Made by a program: the position numbers and the translations under genes. Under the pieces are notes generated by a model. The model was not told the origin of the DNA and ran no database searches. It worked only from the letters and a program-made list of their open reading frames with translations. This document shows positions 1-9,890 of a stretch of DNA of 64,000 nucleotides, in pieces; within the stretch, counting starts at the first letter, position 1; each line of letters opens with the position of its first letter. This DNA comes from Betaproteobacteria bacterium (lineage in GTDB: Bacteria; Pseudomonadota; Gammaproteobacteria; Burkholderiales; Usitatibacteraceae). The stretch is from the NCBI GenBank assembly GCA_016709665.1, contig JADJMI010000009.1, forward strand, positions 1 through 64,000, in the 5' to 3' direction.

Positions 1-59
1 GAGCGGCCCACGACGCCGCGACCGGTCCGAGCCTTGCGAAGACAAAAAAGAGGTCAGGC

Positions 60-1637
60 ATGGCGCACGTTTCACACGAACCGCAAGACGAATTCGTCTC
101 GTCCAGCGGCTGCAGGCTTCGGGGCGGGCGATCCCTATCTCGCCTCACCGCGGATCGGTCCCTAGCCGCTCCACGGACCGCAGCGCCCCCGCGCCCGCGG
201 ATGGCCGAAGTCGGCTCGGTGCCGCAGGCCGTGCCCGCCGCGCGACTGTCCACGCTGCGCTTCTTCGACGGCAACGTCCACCGGATCGCCGCGCTCGCCC
301 TCGCCGAGGCGACGCTCGCCTTCCTCGCCCTGCATGCCTTCGTCGCGATCTTCGCGCCTCCGGCCACCTTCGGCGGCTTCGGACCCGCGTCCGGCGCCGT
401 CTGGCCGCACGCCCTTCCGGTGACGGCCATCGTCGTCGCCTGCATGTCCTCGATGGGGTTTCCCCACCAGTTGCGCCAGCGCAGCGGACGCAACGGCATG
501 CTCGCGCGCGCGTCGTCGTGGCGATGGCGCCGCCGGCGTCGCCATCGAGGCGCTCTTCCCAGCGCCGTGCCGGCTCGGGGTCGGCCACGCGGCCGTGATC
601 GGGACGTCGGTCGCCTGCCTCGCTGGCTTCTCCTGCTGCGCCTCGCGTTCGCCCGCGTGGTCGACCTGGTACGTCCAAGCGCCGCGTGCTTCGTCTGGGG
701 CGCCGGCGACCGCGCCGCGACCATCGGCTGAGGCTTCGCCGCCGCACGACCAGCGGGCTTCCTCGTGGCCGGCTACGCTCGGGACGCCCGGCGACAGCGT
801 CGCGGTGCCGTTCGACAAGCGCGTGCCGAGCACGGCGGACCTCCGCTTCGGGTCGAGCGCGAGCGCATCCACGAAATCGTCATCGCCATGGACGACCGCC
901 GCCAGGCTGCCCGGAGGCGTTCCTGCGCGAATGCCGGCTGCGCGGCGTGGCCGTGGCCGACATCGTCCAGTTCCTCGAGCGCGAGATCGGCCGCGTGAGC
1001 GTCGAGCTCGCGAGCCCCAGCTGGCTCATCTACTCGAAGGGCTTCCGGGTCGACATCCTGCGCTCGGCGATCAAGCGGGCTCGACGTCGCCACGGCCCCA
1101 GTGTTGCTCGTCCTCACCGGGCCCATCATGCGTTCACGGCCCCTCGCGATCTGATGGAGGACCGCGGCCCGATCTTCTACCGCCAGTGCGCACGGGGCAG
1201 GGCGGCCGCCCCTTCTAGATCATCAAGTTCCGCAGCATGTCGGTGAACGCCGAATCCGGCGGCAAGGCCATCTGCTGTGCGCAACGATCCGCGCGTCACG
1301 CGCGTGGGCGAGTTCATCCGCAAGGTCCGCATCGACGAACTGCCCTAGGCCTTCAACGTCCTGGCCGGCACCATGAGCTTCGTGGGCCTGCGCCCGAGCG
1401 CCCGGAATTCGTCCAGTCCCCCGAGCAGACCATTCCCTTCTTCGCCGAGCGCCATTTCGCCAAGCCGGGAATCACCGGCTGGGCCCAGTGCGCTATCCCT
1501 ACGGCGCCTCCGAGCACGATTCGCGCGAAAAGCTCGGCTACGACCTCTACTACGTGATGAACCAGAGCCTCGCGTTCGACATCATGATCCTCATGCAAAC
1601 GGTGGAGATCGTCCTGTTCCGGATCGGCTCGCGCTAG
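60..1637 (+). pseudogene. Polyprenyl-phosphate sugar-1-phosphate transferase, EpsB-like (XrtA EPS locus); frame broken many times
   Basis: This family puts the first sugar phosphate of the repeat unit onto undecaprenyl phosphate at the inner membrane. The N-terminal membrane segments lie at about 240-480, a Rossmann-like stretch (FVWGAGDRAATIG) near 690-730, and the C-terminal catalytic domain at about 1140-1637, with pieces such as MEDRGPIFYRQ, FVGLRPSARN, KPGITGWAQ and a final YDLYYVMNQSLAFDIMI. These pieces fall in different frames, so at least five or six indels interrupt the gene. An agaggt ribosome-binding site sits just before ATG 60. Family similarity begins only around 200, so ATG 201 is an alternative start. 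The position at the head of the export genes fits the priming step. Conserved motifs persist in every frame, which suggests sequence error more than decay. Confidence 0.72.
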
Positions 1638-1817
1638 CGCTCCTTGCCCCCGCGGACGCGAAAGGGGGGGTGCCCGCAAGCCCGCCGCAAGCGCGCTTTC
1701 GCCCTGCGGCCACCGAGTCCGCCGCGCGCCGGGCCCTGCGGCCGGCGCTTTCCCGATCGAGGCGGCATCCCGCTGCCGTCGCGGGTAAAATCAATTCTTT
1801 TCGAGAGAGGTTCCGCC
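1638..1817 (+). promoter_or_regulatory. Intergenic gap with possible -10 element before the export gene
   Basis: This is a 180-base GC-rich gap. The only promoter-like feature is TAAAAT at 1786-1791, about 27 bases before the ATG at 1818, without a recognisable -35. A gagagagg ribosome-binding site lies at 1803-1810. I see nothing else here. Confidence 0.25.
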
Positions 1818-2429
1818 ATGGGCCACTGGTATCGTTTCCTCGTCGCAGCCGCCGTCGCGCTTTCCGCCCTGCTCGCGGGGTGCGCCACGCCGGCCTTTCC
1901 GCCCGCACCGGCCCAGGCCGCCAGCGCCGCGTACCGCTACGTGATCGGCCCGGGCGACCTGCTCAACATCGTCGTGTTCCGCAACCCGACCTCTCGGCGA
2001 CGGTGCCGGTCCGCCCGACGGCAAGATCGCGGCGCCCTCGTCGAGGACATGCCCGCGATCGGAAAGGACCCCGCCACCCTGGCCCGCGACATCGAGAAGG
2101 CCCTGTCGAAGTTCATCCGCGACCCCATCGTGAGCGTGGTCGTCACCACGTTCGGCGGCGCATACAGCGAGCAGATCCGCGTCGTGGGCGAAGCCACCCG
2201 GCCGCAGGTGCTGCCCTACCGCCAGAAGATGACCCTGCTCGACGTGATGATCACCGTCGGCGGCATCACCGAATTCGCCGACGGCAACGGTGCCACCATC
2301 CTGCGCACCTCGGACGGCAACAAGCAGTATTCGGTGCGCCTGCGGGATCTTCTCAAGCGAGGCGACGTCTCGGCCAACGTCGAGATGCTGCCGGGCGACG
2401 TGGTGATCATCCCGCAGGGCTGGTTCTAG
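1818..2429 (+). CDS. Polysaccharide export outer-membrane lipoprotein (Wza/EpsA type, XrtA-associated); compensated frameshifts
   Basis: This should be the outer-membrane export channel subunit for the EPS. A lipoprotein signal ends in the lipobox LLAGC, with lipidation at Cys22. The poly-export domain follows, starting YRYVIGPGDLLNIVVF, and a SLBB-type region comes later (QIRVVGEATRPQVLPYRQ). The protein ends at a natural stop. Between about 1988 and 2035 three C or G runs are each one base short, so roughly 15 codons read in wrong frames before the original frame returns; the intended reading is LSATVPVRPDGKIAAPLVED. The start ATG 1818 has a strong gagagagg ribosome-binding site. The chain-length determinant follows directly. 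Confidence 0.85.
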   Translation: MGHWYRFLVAAAVALSALLAGCATPAFPPAPAQAASAAYRYVIGPGDLLNIVVFRNPTSRRRCRSARRQDRGALVEDMPAIGKDPATLARDIEKALSKFIRDPIVSVVVTTFGGAYSEQIRVVGEATRPQVLPYRQKMTLLDVMITVGGITEFADGNGATILRTSDGNKQYSVRLRDLLKRGDVSANVEMLPGDVVIIPQGWF

Positions 2430-2441
2430 CGGGCCGGGAAC

Positions 2442-4014
2442 GTGACGGGACAAGCCGACTTCAACGACCTCCTGCGCAACGCCACCGGGCTCCTGCGCGG
2501 GATGTGGACCCACCGGTGGGAGGGCCTCGCGGCCGCCCTGGGGGGTGGGCCTGCTCGCGCTCGTCGCGCTCTTCTTCGTCCCCCATCGCTACGAGGCGAC
2601 GGCGCGCCTCTACGTGAACACCGATTCGATCCTGAAGCCCCTGATGCGGGACATCACCGTCCAGCCCAACGACGAGCAGCGCATCACGATGCTCTCGCGC
2701 GTCATGATCAGCCGTCCCAACATCGAGACGCTGGTGCAGAAGTCGGGGCTCGAGGCGCAGGCGCGCACGCCCGCCGAACGCGAGCGCATCGTGGACGGCC
2801 TGATGAAGGCGCTCGAATTCCGCAGCGCCGGGCGGGGAACCTCTACACGCTCGCGTACCGAGACCGGGACCCGAAGCGCGCCCAGAAATCATCGAACTGC
2901 TCACCGCCATGTTCATCGAGTCGAACAAGGGCAGCAAGGCGAGCGACACCGATGCCGCCAAGCGCTTCATCGAGGAGCAGATCGGCATCTACGAGAAGAA
3001 GCTCCAGGAGGCCGAGGGCCGCCTCAAGGAATTCCGCCTGCGCTACCTGGGGATGAATCCCGGCGATGGCCGGGATTTCTTCGTGCGCATGAACGAGGCG
3101 AGCAACCAGCTGAACCAGGCGCGGCTAGAGCTGCGCGAGGCCGAGCGGGCGCGCGACGCCCTGCGCCAGGGGCTTTCGACGGCGGGCGATCCGGCCGGCG
3201 CGGCGCCCGCGGCCGCGGCCAATGCCGCCGCCGTGGCCGAGATCGACGCCCGGATCGAATCGATGCGCCGCAACCTCGACGCCCTGCTGCAGCGCTACAC
3301 CCCGAGCCACCCGGACGTGACGGGGCCCAGCGCGTGATCCGGGAACTCGAGGAGCAACGCCACCAGGCGGTTCTCGCCCGTCGATCGGGCGCCACCCTCC
3401 CGGCCCCCCGCTTCCGGCACGGCCCGCGGGCGGCCGACCAGCTCATGGTTTCCCTGACCCAGGCCGAGGCGCAGGTCGCCTCGCTCAGCGCCCGGGTGGG
3501 CGAGTACGCAGCCCGCTACGAGAAGCTCAAGGCCTCGGCCGCGCTCGTGCCGCAGCTCGAGGCCGAGTACGCGCAGCTCAACCGCGACTACGACGTGAAC
3601 AAGCGCAACTTCGAGAGCCTGGTCGCGCGCCGCGAATCGGCCACGATCTCGGGCGACATGCAGTCGGTGGAGGGCGTTGCGGATTTCCGCCTCGTCGATC
3701 CCCGCGCGTGTCGCCCCGCCCGGTCTCGCCCAACCGCTTCCTCCTGTTCCCGGTCGCGCTCGTGGCGGCCCTGGCGCGGGCGTCGGGGTCGCCCGGCTGG
3801 CGCGGCAGGTGCGCCCCACCTTCCTCGATCGCCGCTCCTGCGCGTGAAACGACCGGGCTGCCGCTCCCGGCGTGGTCTCGCAAGCGTGACGGCGGGCGAT
3901 GGGGCGAAGAAGCGCCAGTCGCACCTGCGCTTCGCGGGCGCCATCGCCGGCCTCGTCGGCCTGTACGCCACCACGTTCGTCGTCCTCGAGGTTCTCTCCT
4001 CGCGGATGGCCTGA
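2442..4014 (+). pseudogene. EPS chain-length determinant (Wzz/GumC family, XrtA-associated); several frameshifts
   Basis: This is an inner-membrane polysaccharide co-polymerase that sets chain length and works with the tyrosine autokinase encoded next. The order is cytoplasmic N-terminus, a first membrane segment (LLALVALFFVPHRYEA), a periplasmic Wzz domain, long coiled coil (about 2940-3660, for example EEQIGIYEKKLQEAEGRLKE) and a final membrane segment (FAGAIAGLVGLYATTFVV). Frame changes occur near 2545 (one extra G), 2835, 2885, 3320-3330 and 3700-3900. Most resolved breaks are single-base changes in G or C runs. GTG 2442 is the likely start, 12 bases after the export gene. Total length of about 520 residues is normal for the family. 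Confidence 0.8.
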
Positions 4015-4018
4015 TCCC

Positions 4019-4936
4019 ATGAGCCTCATCGAGCAGGCCGCCAAGCGGCTGGACGAACTGAGAAACGCCGGCGTCATCCTCCCGGACGCCTCCGCCGAGG
4101 CGCCGGCGCCCCGAGGGCCGCCGTGCCCGCGGTGCCCGCCGCGCCGGCGGAGCCGCCGCCGCAGGTCGAGCCGCCGCCCCGCCGCGTCTCCGCCCGGGTC
4201 GAGCTCGACCTCGCCCGGATCGCCGAAGAGGGCCTGGTGACGCCGAACGAGCCGCGCTCGCCCATCGCGGAGCAGTTCCGCCTCATCAAGCGCCCGCTTC
4301 TGGGCAACGTCGCCAAGGGCGGCGCGGGCGGCATCGCCCGGGCCAACCTCATCGGCGTGACGAGCGCCCTGCCGGGAGAGGGCAAGTCCTTCACCTCGGT
4401 GAACCTGGCGATGAGCATCGCGATGGAGCTGGACCGTTCCGTCCTGCTCGTGGACGCGGACATCGTGCGCCCCTCGTTGCCGCGCATGCTCGGCCTGCCG
4501 CACGGCCCCGGCCTGCTCGACCTTGCTCGGTTCGCCGCCGACGGAATTCAGCCGTGCGCTGCTTCGCACCAACATCGACAAGCTGGCCTTCCTGGGCGCG
4601 GGCACCCTGCACCCGAAGGCGGCGGAGATGCTCGCGAGCGACGCCATGCTGGCCCTGCTCGAGGAGGTCGCGGCCCGCTATTCGGACCGCGTGATCATCT
4701 TCGACACCCCGCCGCTGCTCGTCACGACGGAATCGCGCGTGCTGGCCTCCCGGATGGGGCAGGTCGTGTTCGTGGTGCGCGCCGGGCGCACCCTGCAGAG
4801 CGAAGTCCGGCAGGCGCTCGCCACGGTCGAGGCGTGCCCGGTCAAGCTCATGATGCTGAACGGCGCCAGCCACACGTCCGAGGGCAGCTACGGATACGGT
4901 TCCGGCTACGGCTACGGTTACGGGGAAGGCGCATGA
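4019..4936 (+). CDS. Tyrosine-protein autokinase (CpsD/CapB/EpsG-like, XrtA-associated); two frameshifts
   Basis: This is a BY-kinase partner of the chain-length protein, controlling EPS polymerisation by autophosphorylation. The Walker A motif is in ALPGEGKSFTSVNLA (about 4370-4415), Walker A' in VLLVDADIVRPSLP, and Walker B in VIIFDTPPLL (about 4695-4725). The C-terminus is a Gly/Tyr cluster (GSYGYGSGYGYGYGEGA), the expected phosphorylated tail. The N-terminus begins MSLIEQAAKRLDELRNAGV, typical of this family. Frame changes lie near 4110 and 4540. The stop codon overlaps the next start as ATGA. A role in a different Mrp/MinD-type process is unlikely given the Tyr tail and the neighbours. 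Confidence 0.85.
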
Positions 4937-6558
4937 CCCGACCTGGCCTGGCGGCCCGTCGCGCTCGCGCTCCTGTCGGCGTTCGCCACGCAGGCCGCGG
5001 CGCAGCAGGCACCCGCGCCGACGCCCGCGCCCGCGCCGCAACCCGACTTCCTGCCGGCGCCTCCCGCGCCGCAGCCGGCGCCCGCGGGGACGCCAGCCCC
5101 GGCCGCGCAGCAGCCCCCGGCACGCGCCTGGACGTTCACGCCTTTCATCACGCTCAGCGAGTCCTATTCCGACAACGTCGCGGCCGTGGCCGACGAACTG
5201 GCCCGCAGCGGCTGGATCACGGACCTGACCCCGGGCCTGCGGATCGAGGCGGCCGGCAGCCGCGTCGCGGGCTACCTCGAATACCGGCTGCACGAACTGC
5301 GCTATTCCTCCGACTCGGCGCTCGACCGCGCCAGAACTTCCTCCAGTCGCGCTTCACCGTCGACGCGGTGAAGGATCACGCGTTCGTCGACGCCCGCGCG
5401 GACATCACCCAGGAGAGCCGCTCGCCCTTCGGCGCGGCGCCGCCGTCGGACGTGCCCTCCGCCAGCGCGAACCGCGTCGAGACGACGACGCTGCAGGTCT
5501 CGCCCTGGGTCCGCGGCAGCTCGGCGAGCACGCCCGCTACGTGGGCGCGCGCGCGTCGGCGAGGTGAGCACGGACGACGGCACGATCCCCGACACGCGCT
5601 CGACCGAGTGGTCCGGGGCGCATCGGCAGCGCCTCGGGCGGGCGCGCGTTCGGCTGGACGGTCGAAGGCTCGATCGCCAACGCCCGCAACGACGTCATCG
5701 GCTCGCTCGACGATTCGCGGTTGCGCGCGCGATTGCACTGGATGGCGACGCCCAACCTGCGGCTGGCGGCGAGCGGCGGCGTCGACGGACCGAGTTCGCC
5801 GGCCCGCCCAAGCGCCGCGAGCACACGCCGGGCGCCGGCTTTCCGTGGATCCCCACGGAGCGCACGCAGGTGGCGGCGCCCTACGAGCGTCGCGTCTTCG
5901 GGGACGGCTACAGCGCGAGCCCGCGCACCGGGCCGCCTGGCACGGCCTTTCGCGTCTCCGTCACGCGCGACGCCGCGATCCTGCCGGGCCTCGGCGACCG
6001 AGACGCGCGCCTCGCTCGCGGACCTGCTCGCCTACATGCTGACGGCGGCGAACCCCGATCCGGAAGCGCGCGCGGCGCAGGCCCGCGCCAGCCTCTCGGA
6101 ATCGAACCTCACCGACGGCCCGGCCCTGGGCAGCTCGCTCCTGTCGAGTCGCCCGGTCGTCTTCGAGCAGGCCGATGCCTCCTTGGTTCTTTTCGGCGTG
6201 CGCAGCACGCCCGCCCTGCGCTACAGGACCCGAGCAGCGCGAGTACGGCGCGGCCCTCGACGGCGACACGTCGGGCACCGGCGCGCAGGATCTCAACCGC
6301 CACCCTGGACGCGAGCCTTCCTACCGGTTCACGCCGTCGACCACCGGCACGATCGTGGCCGCGCGCCAGAAGACCCACGGCCTCTCGGCGGCGGGGGCCG
6401 ACACCCGGCAGACCTACTACTCCGCGGCGCTCGCGACGGACCTGGGCGTGAGGACCACCGCGTCGGCGGGCGTGCGCCGCACCGATTTCGAAAGCTCCAC
6501 CGCCGGCGCCGGCTACCGCGAGAACGCGGTCTTCGCGCAGCTGTCGGTCCGATTCTGA
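4933..6558 (+). pseudogene. XrtA/PEP-CTERM-associated outer-membrane beta-barrel protein (TIGR03016-like); many frameshifts
   Basis: This is a large predicted barrel conserved in exosortase-A EPS loci, with no established biochemical function. Visible parts are a signal peptide ending near AFATQAAAQ, a proline/alanine-rich segment, then WTFTPFITLSESYSDNV, the typical opening of the barrel. Alternating strands follow (GWTVEGSIANARNDVIGS, RTTASAGVRRTDFES), and the final strand ends in Phe (AQLSVRF), the usual barrel-assembly signal. The frame changes near 4960, 5325, 5530, 5640, 5790, 5930, 5995 and 6225. The stop at 6558 lies seven bases before the ATPase gene. Several frames contribute, so an exact protein cannot be read from this sequence. 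Confidence 0.72.
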
Positions 6559-6564
6559 GCGCCC

Positions 6565-7608
6565 ATGTACACCGCCTATTACGGGTTCACCGGCAAGCCC
6601 TTCCAGCTCAACCCCGACCCGCGGTTCTTCTACGCGAGCCGCGAGCACAAGCGCGCGATGGCCTTCGTGGAATACGGCCTGCACCAGGGCGAGGGCTTCA
6701 TCGTGATCACGGGCGAGATCGGCGCGGGCAAGACGACCGTCGTGCGCAACCTGCTGGGCGGCCTCGACCCGGACCGCGTCACGGCCGCCAACCTCGTCAC
6801 CACGCAGCTCGAGGCCGACGACACGCTGCGCCTCGTCGCCGCGGCCTTCGGCGTGAACGCCCGGGGCCTCTCGAAGGCCGACGCACTGCTCGCCCTCGAG
6901 GCGAGCCTCGCCACGCAGGCGCGCGACGGGCGCCGTTGCCTGCTGGTCGTGGACGAGGCGCAGAACCTCGCGCCGCGCGCCGTGGAAGAGCTGCGGATGC
7001 TCTCGAACTTCCAGCTCGGCACGCACGCGCTCCTGCAGACCTTCCTCGTGGGGCAGCCGGAATTCCGCAACATCCTGCGCAGCCCGGAGTTCAACCAGCT
7101 GCGCCAGCGCGTCATCGCGGCCTGCCACATCGGCGCCCTCGACGTCGAGGACACGCGGCATTACGTGGAGCACCGCCTGCGCCGGGTCGGCTGGACGGAC
7201 AACCCCGCCATCCCCCCCGAGGTCTACGGGGCCGTGCACGCCTCGAGCGGCGGCATCCCGCGGCGCATCAACCTGATAATCGACCGGATGCTGCTCGCAG
7301 GCTACCTCGGCGAACTGCGCGCCTTCACGCCGGAACTGGCGCGGGAAGTCGCGGACGAGATCGCGGCCGAGACGCTGTCGACACCGGCCGAGGGCGTGCC
7401 GCACCCGCTGCCGGCCGCACGCAGCGTGCCCTCCCCGGCGCTGCCGGGGGCCATGGCGCTCACCCTCTCGGCGGTCGAGGACGACATCCAGCAGATCAAG
7501 GCGTCCCTCGACCGCGTCGAAAGCGAGAACCGCTCCGCACTCGGCACTTTCCGGCAGTTCCTCGATTGGCTCCGGGCCGACGAGGGACAGCCGAAAAAGC
7601 GCGCTTGA
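6565..7608 (+). CDS. XrtA-associated ATPase (ExeA/GspA-like AAA protein, TIGR03015-like)
   Basis: The 347-residue AAA ATPase is intact. It opens with MYTAYYGFTGKPFQLNPDPRFFY, the hallmark of the ExeA-like ATPases of XrtA loci. Walker A is GEIGAGKTT and Walker B is LLVVDEAQNL. A sensor region follows (SNFQLGTHALLQTFLVGQPE), and GGIPRRINLIIDR closes the ATPase core. The C-terminal 90 residues are low complexity and then helical (EDDIQQIKASLDRVESENRS). It is one of few unbroken genes in the first 10 kb. The function within EPS secretion is inferred from location; the family is thought to energise or regulate assembly. Confidence 0.9.
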   Translation: MYTAYYGFTGKPFQLNPDPRFFYASREHKRAMAFVEYGLHQGEGFIVITGEIGAGKTTVVRNLLGGLDPDRVTAANLVTTQLEADDTLRLVAAAFGVNARGLSKADALLALEASLATQARDGRRCLLVVDEAQNLAPRAVEELRMLSNFQLGTHALLQTFLVGQPEFRNILRSPEFNQLRQRVIAACHIGALDVEDTRHYVEHRLRRVGWTDNPAIPPEVYGAVHASSGGIPRRINLIIDRMLLAGYLGELRAFTPELAREVADEIAAETLSTPAEGVPHPLPAARSVPSPALPGAMALTLSAVEDDIQQIKASLDRVESENRSALGTFRQFLDWLRADEGQPKKRA

Positions 7609-7644
7609 TCCGCGCCCCCGAAGCCGCCGACGGACCGACCGCGA

Positions 7645-8829
7645 GTGGCCTTCGCCTTCCTGCTCACCTACATCGGGTTCCTCTACCTGCGACCGCAGGA
7701 GTCCGTGCCGGCCCTCCAGGGCGTGCCGGTCATGCCGGTCCTGCTCGTCGCGAGCCTCGCGGTCCTGGCTTTCCAGGCGCGACAAGCGCCTCGACGTGCC
7801 GCAGACCTGGCTCGTCGCGGCGATCGTGCTGGCGATGGTGGTCTCCAAGGTCGCGGCCGGCTGGCTGGGCGGGATCCCGCCGATGCTGGGCGACTTCCCT
7901 GCCGTCGTGTTCCTCTTCTTCCTCGTCGCGAGCAGCACGAACACGCTGGCGAGGCACCATCGCGTTCATGGCGGTCCTCGCGCTCTGCACCTGTTCCTCG
8001 CGGTGCACGGCATCGACCAGTCGCGCACGGCATCGGCTGGAGCGGCGCCGAGCTGAGCCAGGGAACGCGCATCCCGTACCTGGGCATCTTCAACGACCCG
8101 AACGACCTCGCGCTCGCCTTCGTGATCGCGCTGCCGATGCTGGCCTACCTGTGCGGCCGCGGGCGGCTTCGCGGGCCGGATGTTCTGGCTCGCCGGGACG
8201 GGGACGCTGCTCTACGGGATCTTCCTCACCAATTCCCGGGGCGGGATGCTGTCGGCCGCGGCGCAGTTCCTCGCGTTCTCCGTCGGGCGCTGGGGCATCG
8301 TCCGCTCGGTGATCCCACGGCGATCGGGCTCGTCGGCCTCGCGATGCTGCCCTCGCGGCTCGACAACCTGGACTCGGACGAGGCCTCGGCGGAAGGGCGG
8401 GTCGAGGCCTGGTACTCGGGCATCTGGATGCTCATCGGGCAGCCCGTCTTCGGCGTCGGGCCCTCGGGCTCTTCGGCTACTTCTTCTGGATCTCCTTCGT
8501 GGCGCTCTCGCTGCTCATGGTCTGGTCGCCTCGCGGACCCGCGGCGCCCGGCGGGCTCCGACGCGACCGGGTGGGGACGCCACCGGGCCGTCGCGCGCGT
8601 CTACCTCCTCTCCATGATGGGCTACCTCATCGGGATCTTCTTCCTGAGCCGCACCTACAACCCGCTGCTCTTCATCCTGTGCGGCCTGTGCGTGGCGATC
8701 TTCCAGGCCATGCGCCACGGCTGGCCGGCGCTCGCGCCGATCCGCTTCCGGTCGTGGGCCGTGCCGCTCGTCGCGCTCGAGCTGGGCAGCATCGTGTTCA
8801 TCTTCCTGCCGGTGAAGGTGCTGCTCTAG
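7645..8829 (+). CDS. O-antigen ligase-like membrane protein (PEP_O_lig_1 type); frameshifted
   Basis: This is a polytopic inner-membrane protein of the Wzy/WaaL superfamily; the exosortase-A-linked branch is annotated as a putative O-glycosylation ligase. The GTG start reads MAFAFLLTYIGFLYLRPQE, typical of that branch. Hydrophobic segments follow (WLVAAIVLAMVVSKVAAGW; ALAFVIALPMLAYLCG). The conserved loop IPYLGIFNDPNDLALAF and NSRGGMLSAAAQFL are both visible. The C-terminus is MMGYLIGIFFLSRTYNPLLF. Frames change near 7785, 7950-8040, 8165, 8315 and 8465. It could be either the EPS polymerase or a ligase; the sequence does not decide. Confidence 0.78.
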   Translation: MAFAFLLTYIGFLYLRPQESVPALQGVPVMPVLLVASLAVLAFQARQAPRRAADLARRGDRAGDGGLQGRGRLAGRDPADAGRLPCRRVPLLPRREQHEHAGEAPSRSWRSSRSAPVPRGARHRPVAHGIGWSGAELSQGTRIPYLGIFNDPNDLALAFVIALPMLAYLCGRGRLRGPDVLARRDGDAALRDLPHQFPGRDAVGRGAVPRVLRRALGHRPLGDPTAIGLVGLAMLPSRLDNLDSDEASAEGRVEAWYSGIWMLIGQPVFGVGPSGSSATSSGSPSWRSRCSWSGRLADPRRPAGSDATGWGRHRAVARVYLLSMMGYLIGIFFLSRTYNPLLFILCGLCVAIFQAMRHGWPALAPIRFRSWAVPLVALELGSIVFIFLPVKVLL

Positions 8830-8831
8830 GC

Positions 8832-9890
8832 ATGACCACGCGACGGGGACTCCAGAGGCCGCCCGCGCACTGGATCGGGCCCCGCGTGGCAAGCCGTGGG
8901 GGCGTCGTCGCGGGCGCCTCACCCTGGTGGCGGCCGGGGGCCGCCGGCCCGGAACAGTTCGGCCCGCTGTCGCTCGCCCAGTACGTCCCCTTTCCGGCCT
9001 GGCTCGCCCCCGCGCTCCTCGCGCTGGCGGGATCCCTCGGGCTCGGCTGGCGCTGGCGGCTCTCGGCCGGCGCGGGCCTCGCGCTCGTCCTGGCGCCGAT
9101 CATGGGGCTCTCACTGGCGCCCGAAAGGGACGAGGGGCCCCGCGTCCGGCTCATGACCTACAACATCAAGGCCTACTACGCGGTCGAGCGACCGGACGGC
9201 TTCGCCGCCATCGCCGCGGAGATCGCCCGCCACGATCCGGACCTCCTGGTCCTGCAGGACGCGCGCGAACTCGGCGCGGCGCGCCTGGCGGACCCGGCGC
9301 TCGGCCGCGCGGTCCTGGGCGATCGCGCGGTCTACGCCTACGGGCAGTACATCGTCGCGAGCCGCCACCCGATCCGCGACTGCGCGCCGGGCTCGATCGG
9401 CTTCCGCGACCGCGCGCACACCTTCGTGAGCTGCGTGGTGCGGGTGAAGGGCGTCGACATCGATCTCCTCACGGTCCACCTGCTCACGCCCCGGCACGGG
9501 CTCAACGCGACGCGGGCGGAATGGCTGGGCGGGCTCGACGAATGGCTGCAGAACGTCGACGACCGCCTGGAGCAGGCCGAGGCCCTGGCGGCGAACGTGC
9601 GCCAGCGCACGCGGCCGGTGGTTCTCGCCGGAGACCTCAACGCGCCGCCGCGCTCGCTCGTGCTGCGGCACCTGAAGGAAGCCGGGCTGCGCGACGCCTT
9701 CGCGCAGGCGGGCCTGGGCTACGGCTATTCCTACGGCCATTCCCTCAAGCCCCGCTTCTCGTTCCTGCGCATCGACCACGTCCTGGCCGGACGGGGCATC
9801 GGCGTCGCCGATTGCCGGGTGGGCGGGCCGGAAGGCTCGACGCACCGGCCCGTGATCGCGGACCTCGTGATCGAAGGGGCCGCGGCATGA
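8832..9890 (+). CDS. Endonuclease/exonuclease/phosphatase (EEP) family protein with N-terminal membrane segments
   Basis: About 353 residues. The N-terminal 100 residues hold two hydrophobic stretches (WLAPALLALAGSLGLGW; GLALVLAPIMGLSLAP). The EEP catalytic domain follows: MTYNIKAYY (metal-binding Asn), DPDLLVLQD (Glu replaced by Gln-Asp), LLTVHLLTPRHG, VVLAGDLNAPP (the D-x-N motif), and FSFLRIDHVLAG with THRPVIADL (Asp-His end motif). EEP enzymes cleave phosphodiesters or phosphomonoesters; the substrate here is unknown and the catalytic domain may face the periplasm. The first 30 residues look mis-framed. ATG 8832 sits two bases after the ligase stop. The stop overlaps the next start (ATGA). 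Confidence 0.8.
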   Translation: MTTRRGLQRPPAHWIGPRVASRGGVVAGASPWWRPGAAGPEQFGPLSLAQYVPFPAWLAPALLALAGSLGLGWRWRLSAGAGLALVLAPIMGLSLAPERDEGPRVRLMTYNIKAYYAVERPDGFAAIAAEIARHDPDLLVLQDARELGAARLADPALGRAVLGDRAVYAYGQYIVASRHPIRDCAPGSIGFRDRAHTFVSCVVRVKGVDIDLLTVHLLTPRHGLNATRAEWLGGLDEWLQNVDDRLEQAEALAANVRQRTRPVVLAGDLNAPPRSLVLRHLKEAGLRDAFAQAGLGYGYSYGHSLKPRFSFLRIDHVLAGRGIGVADCRVGGPEGSTHRPVIADLVIEGAAA

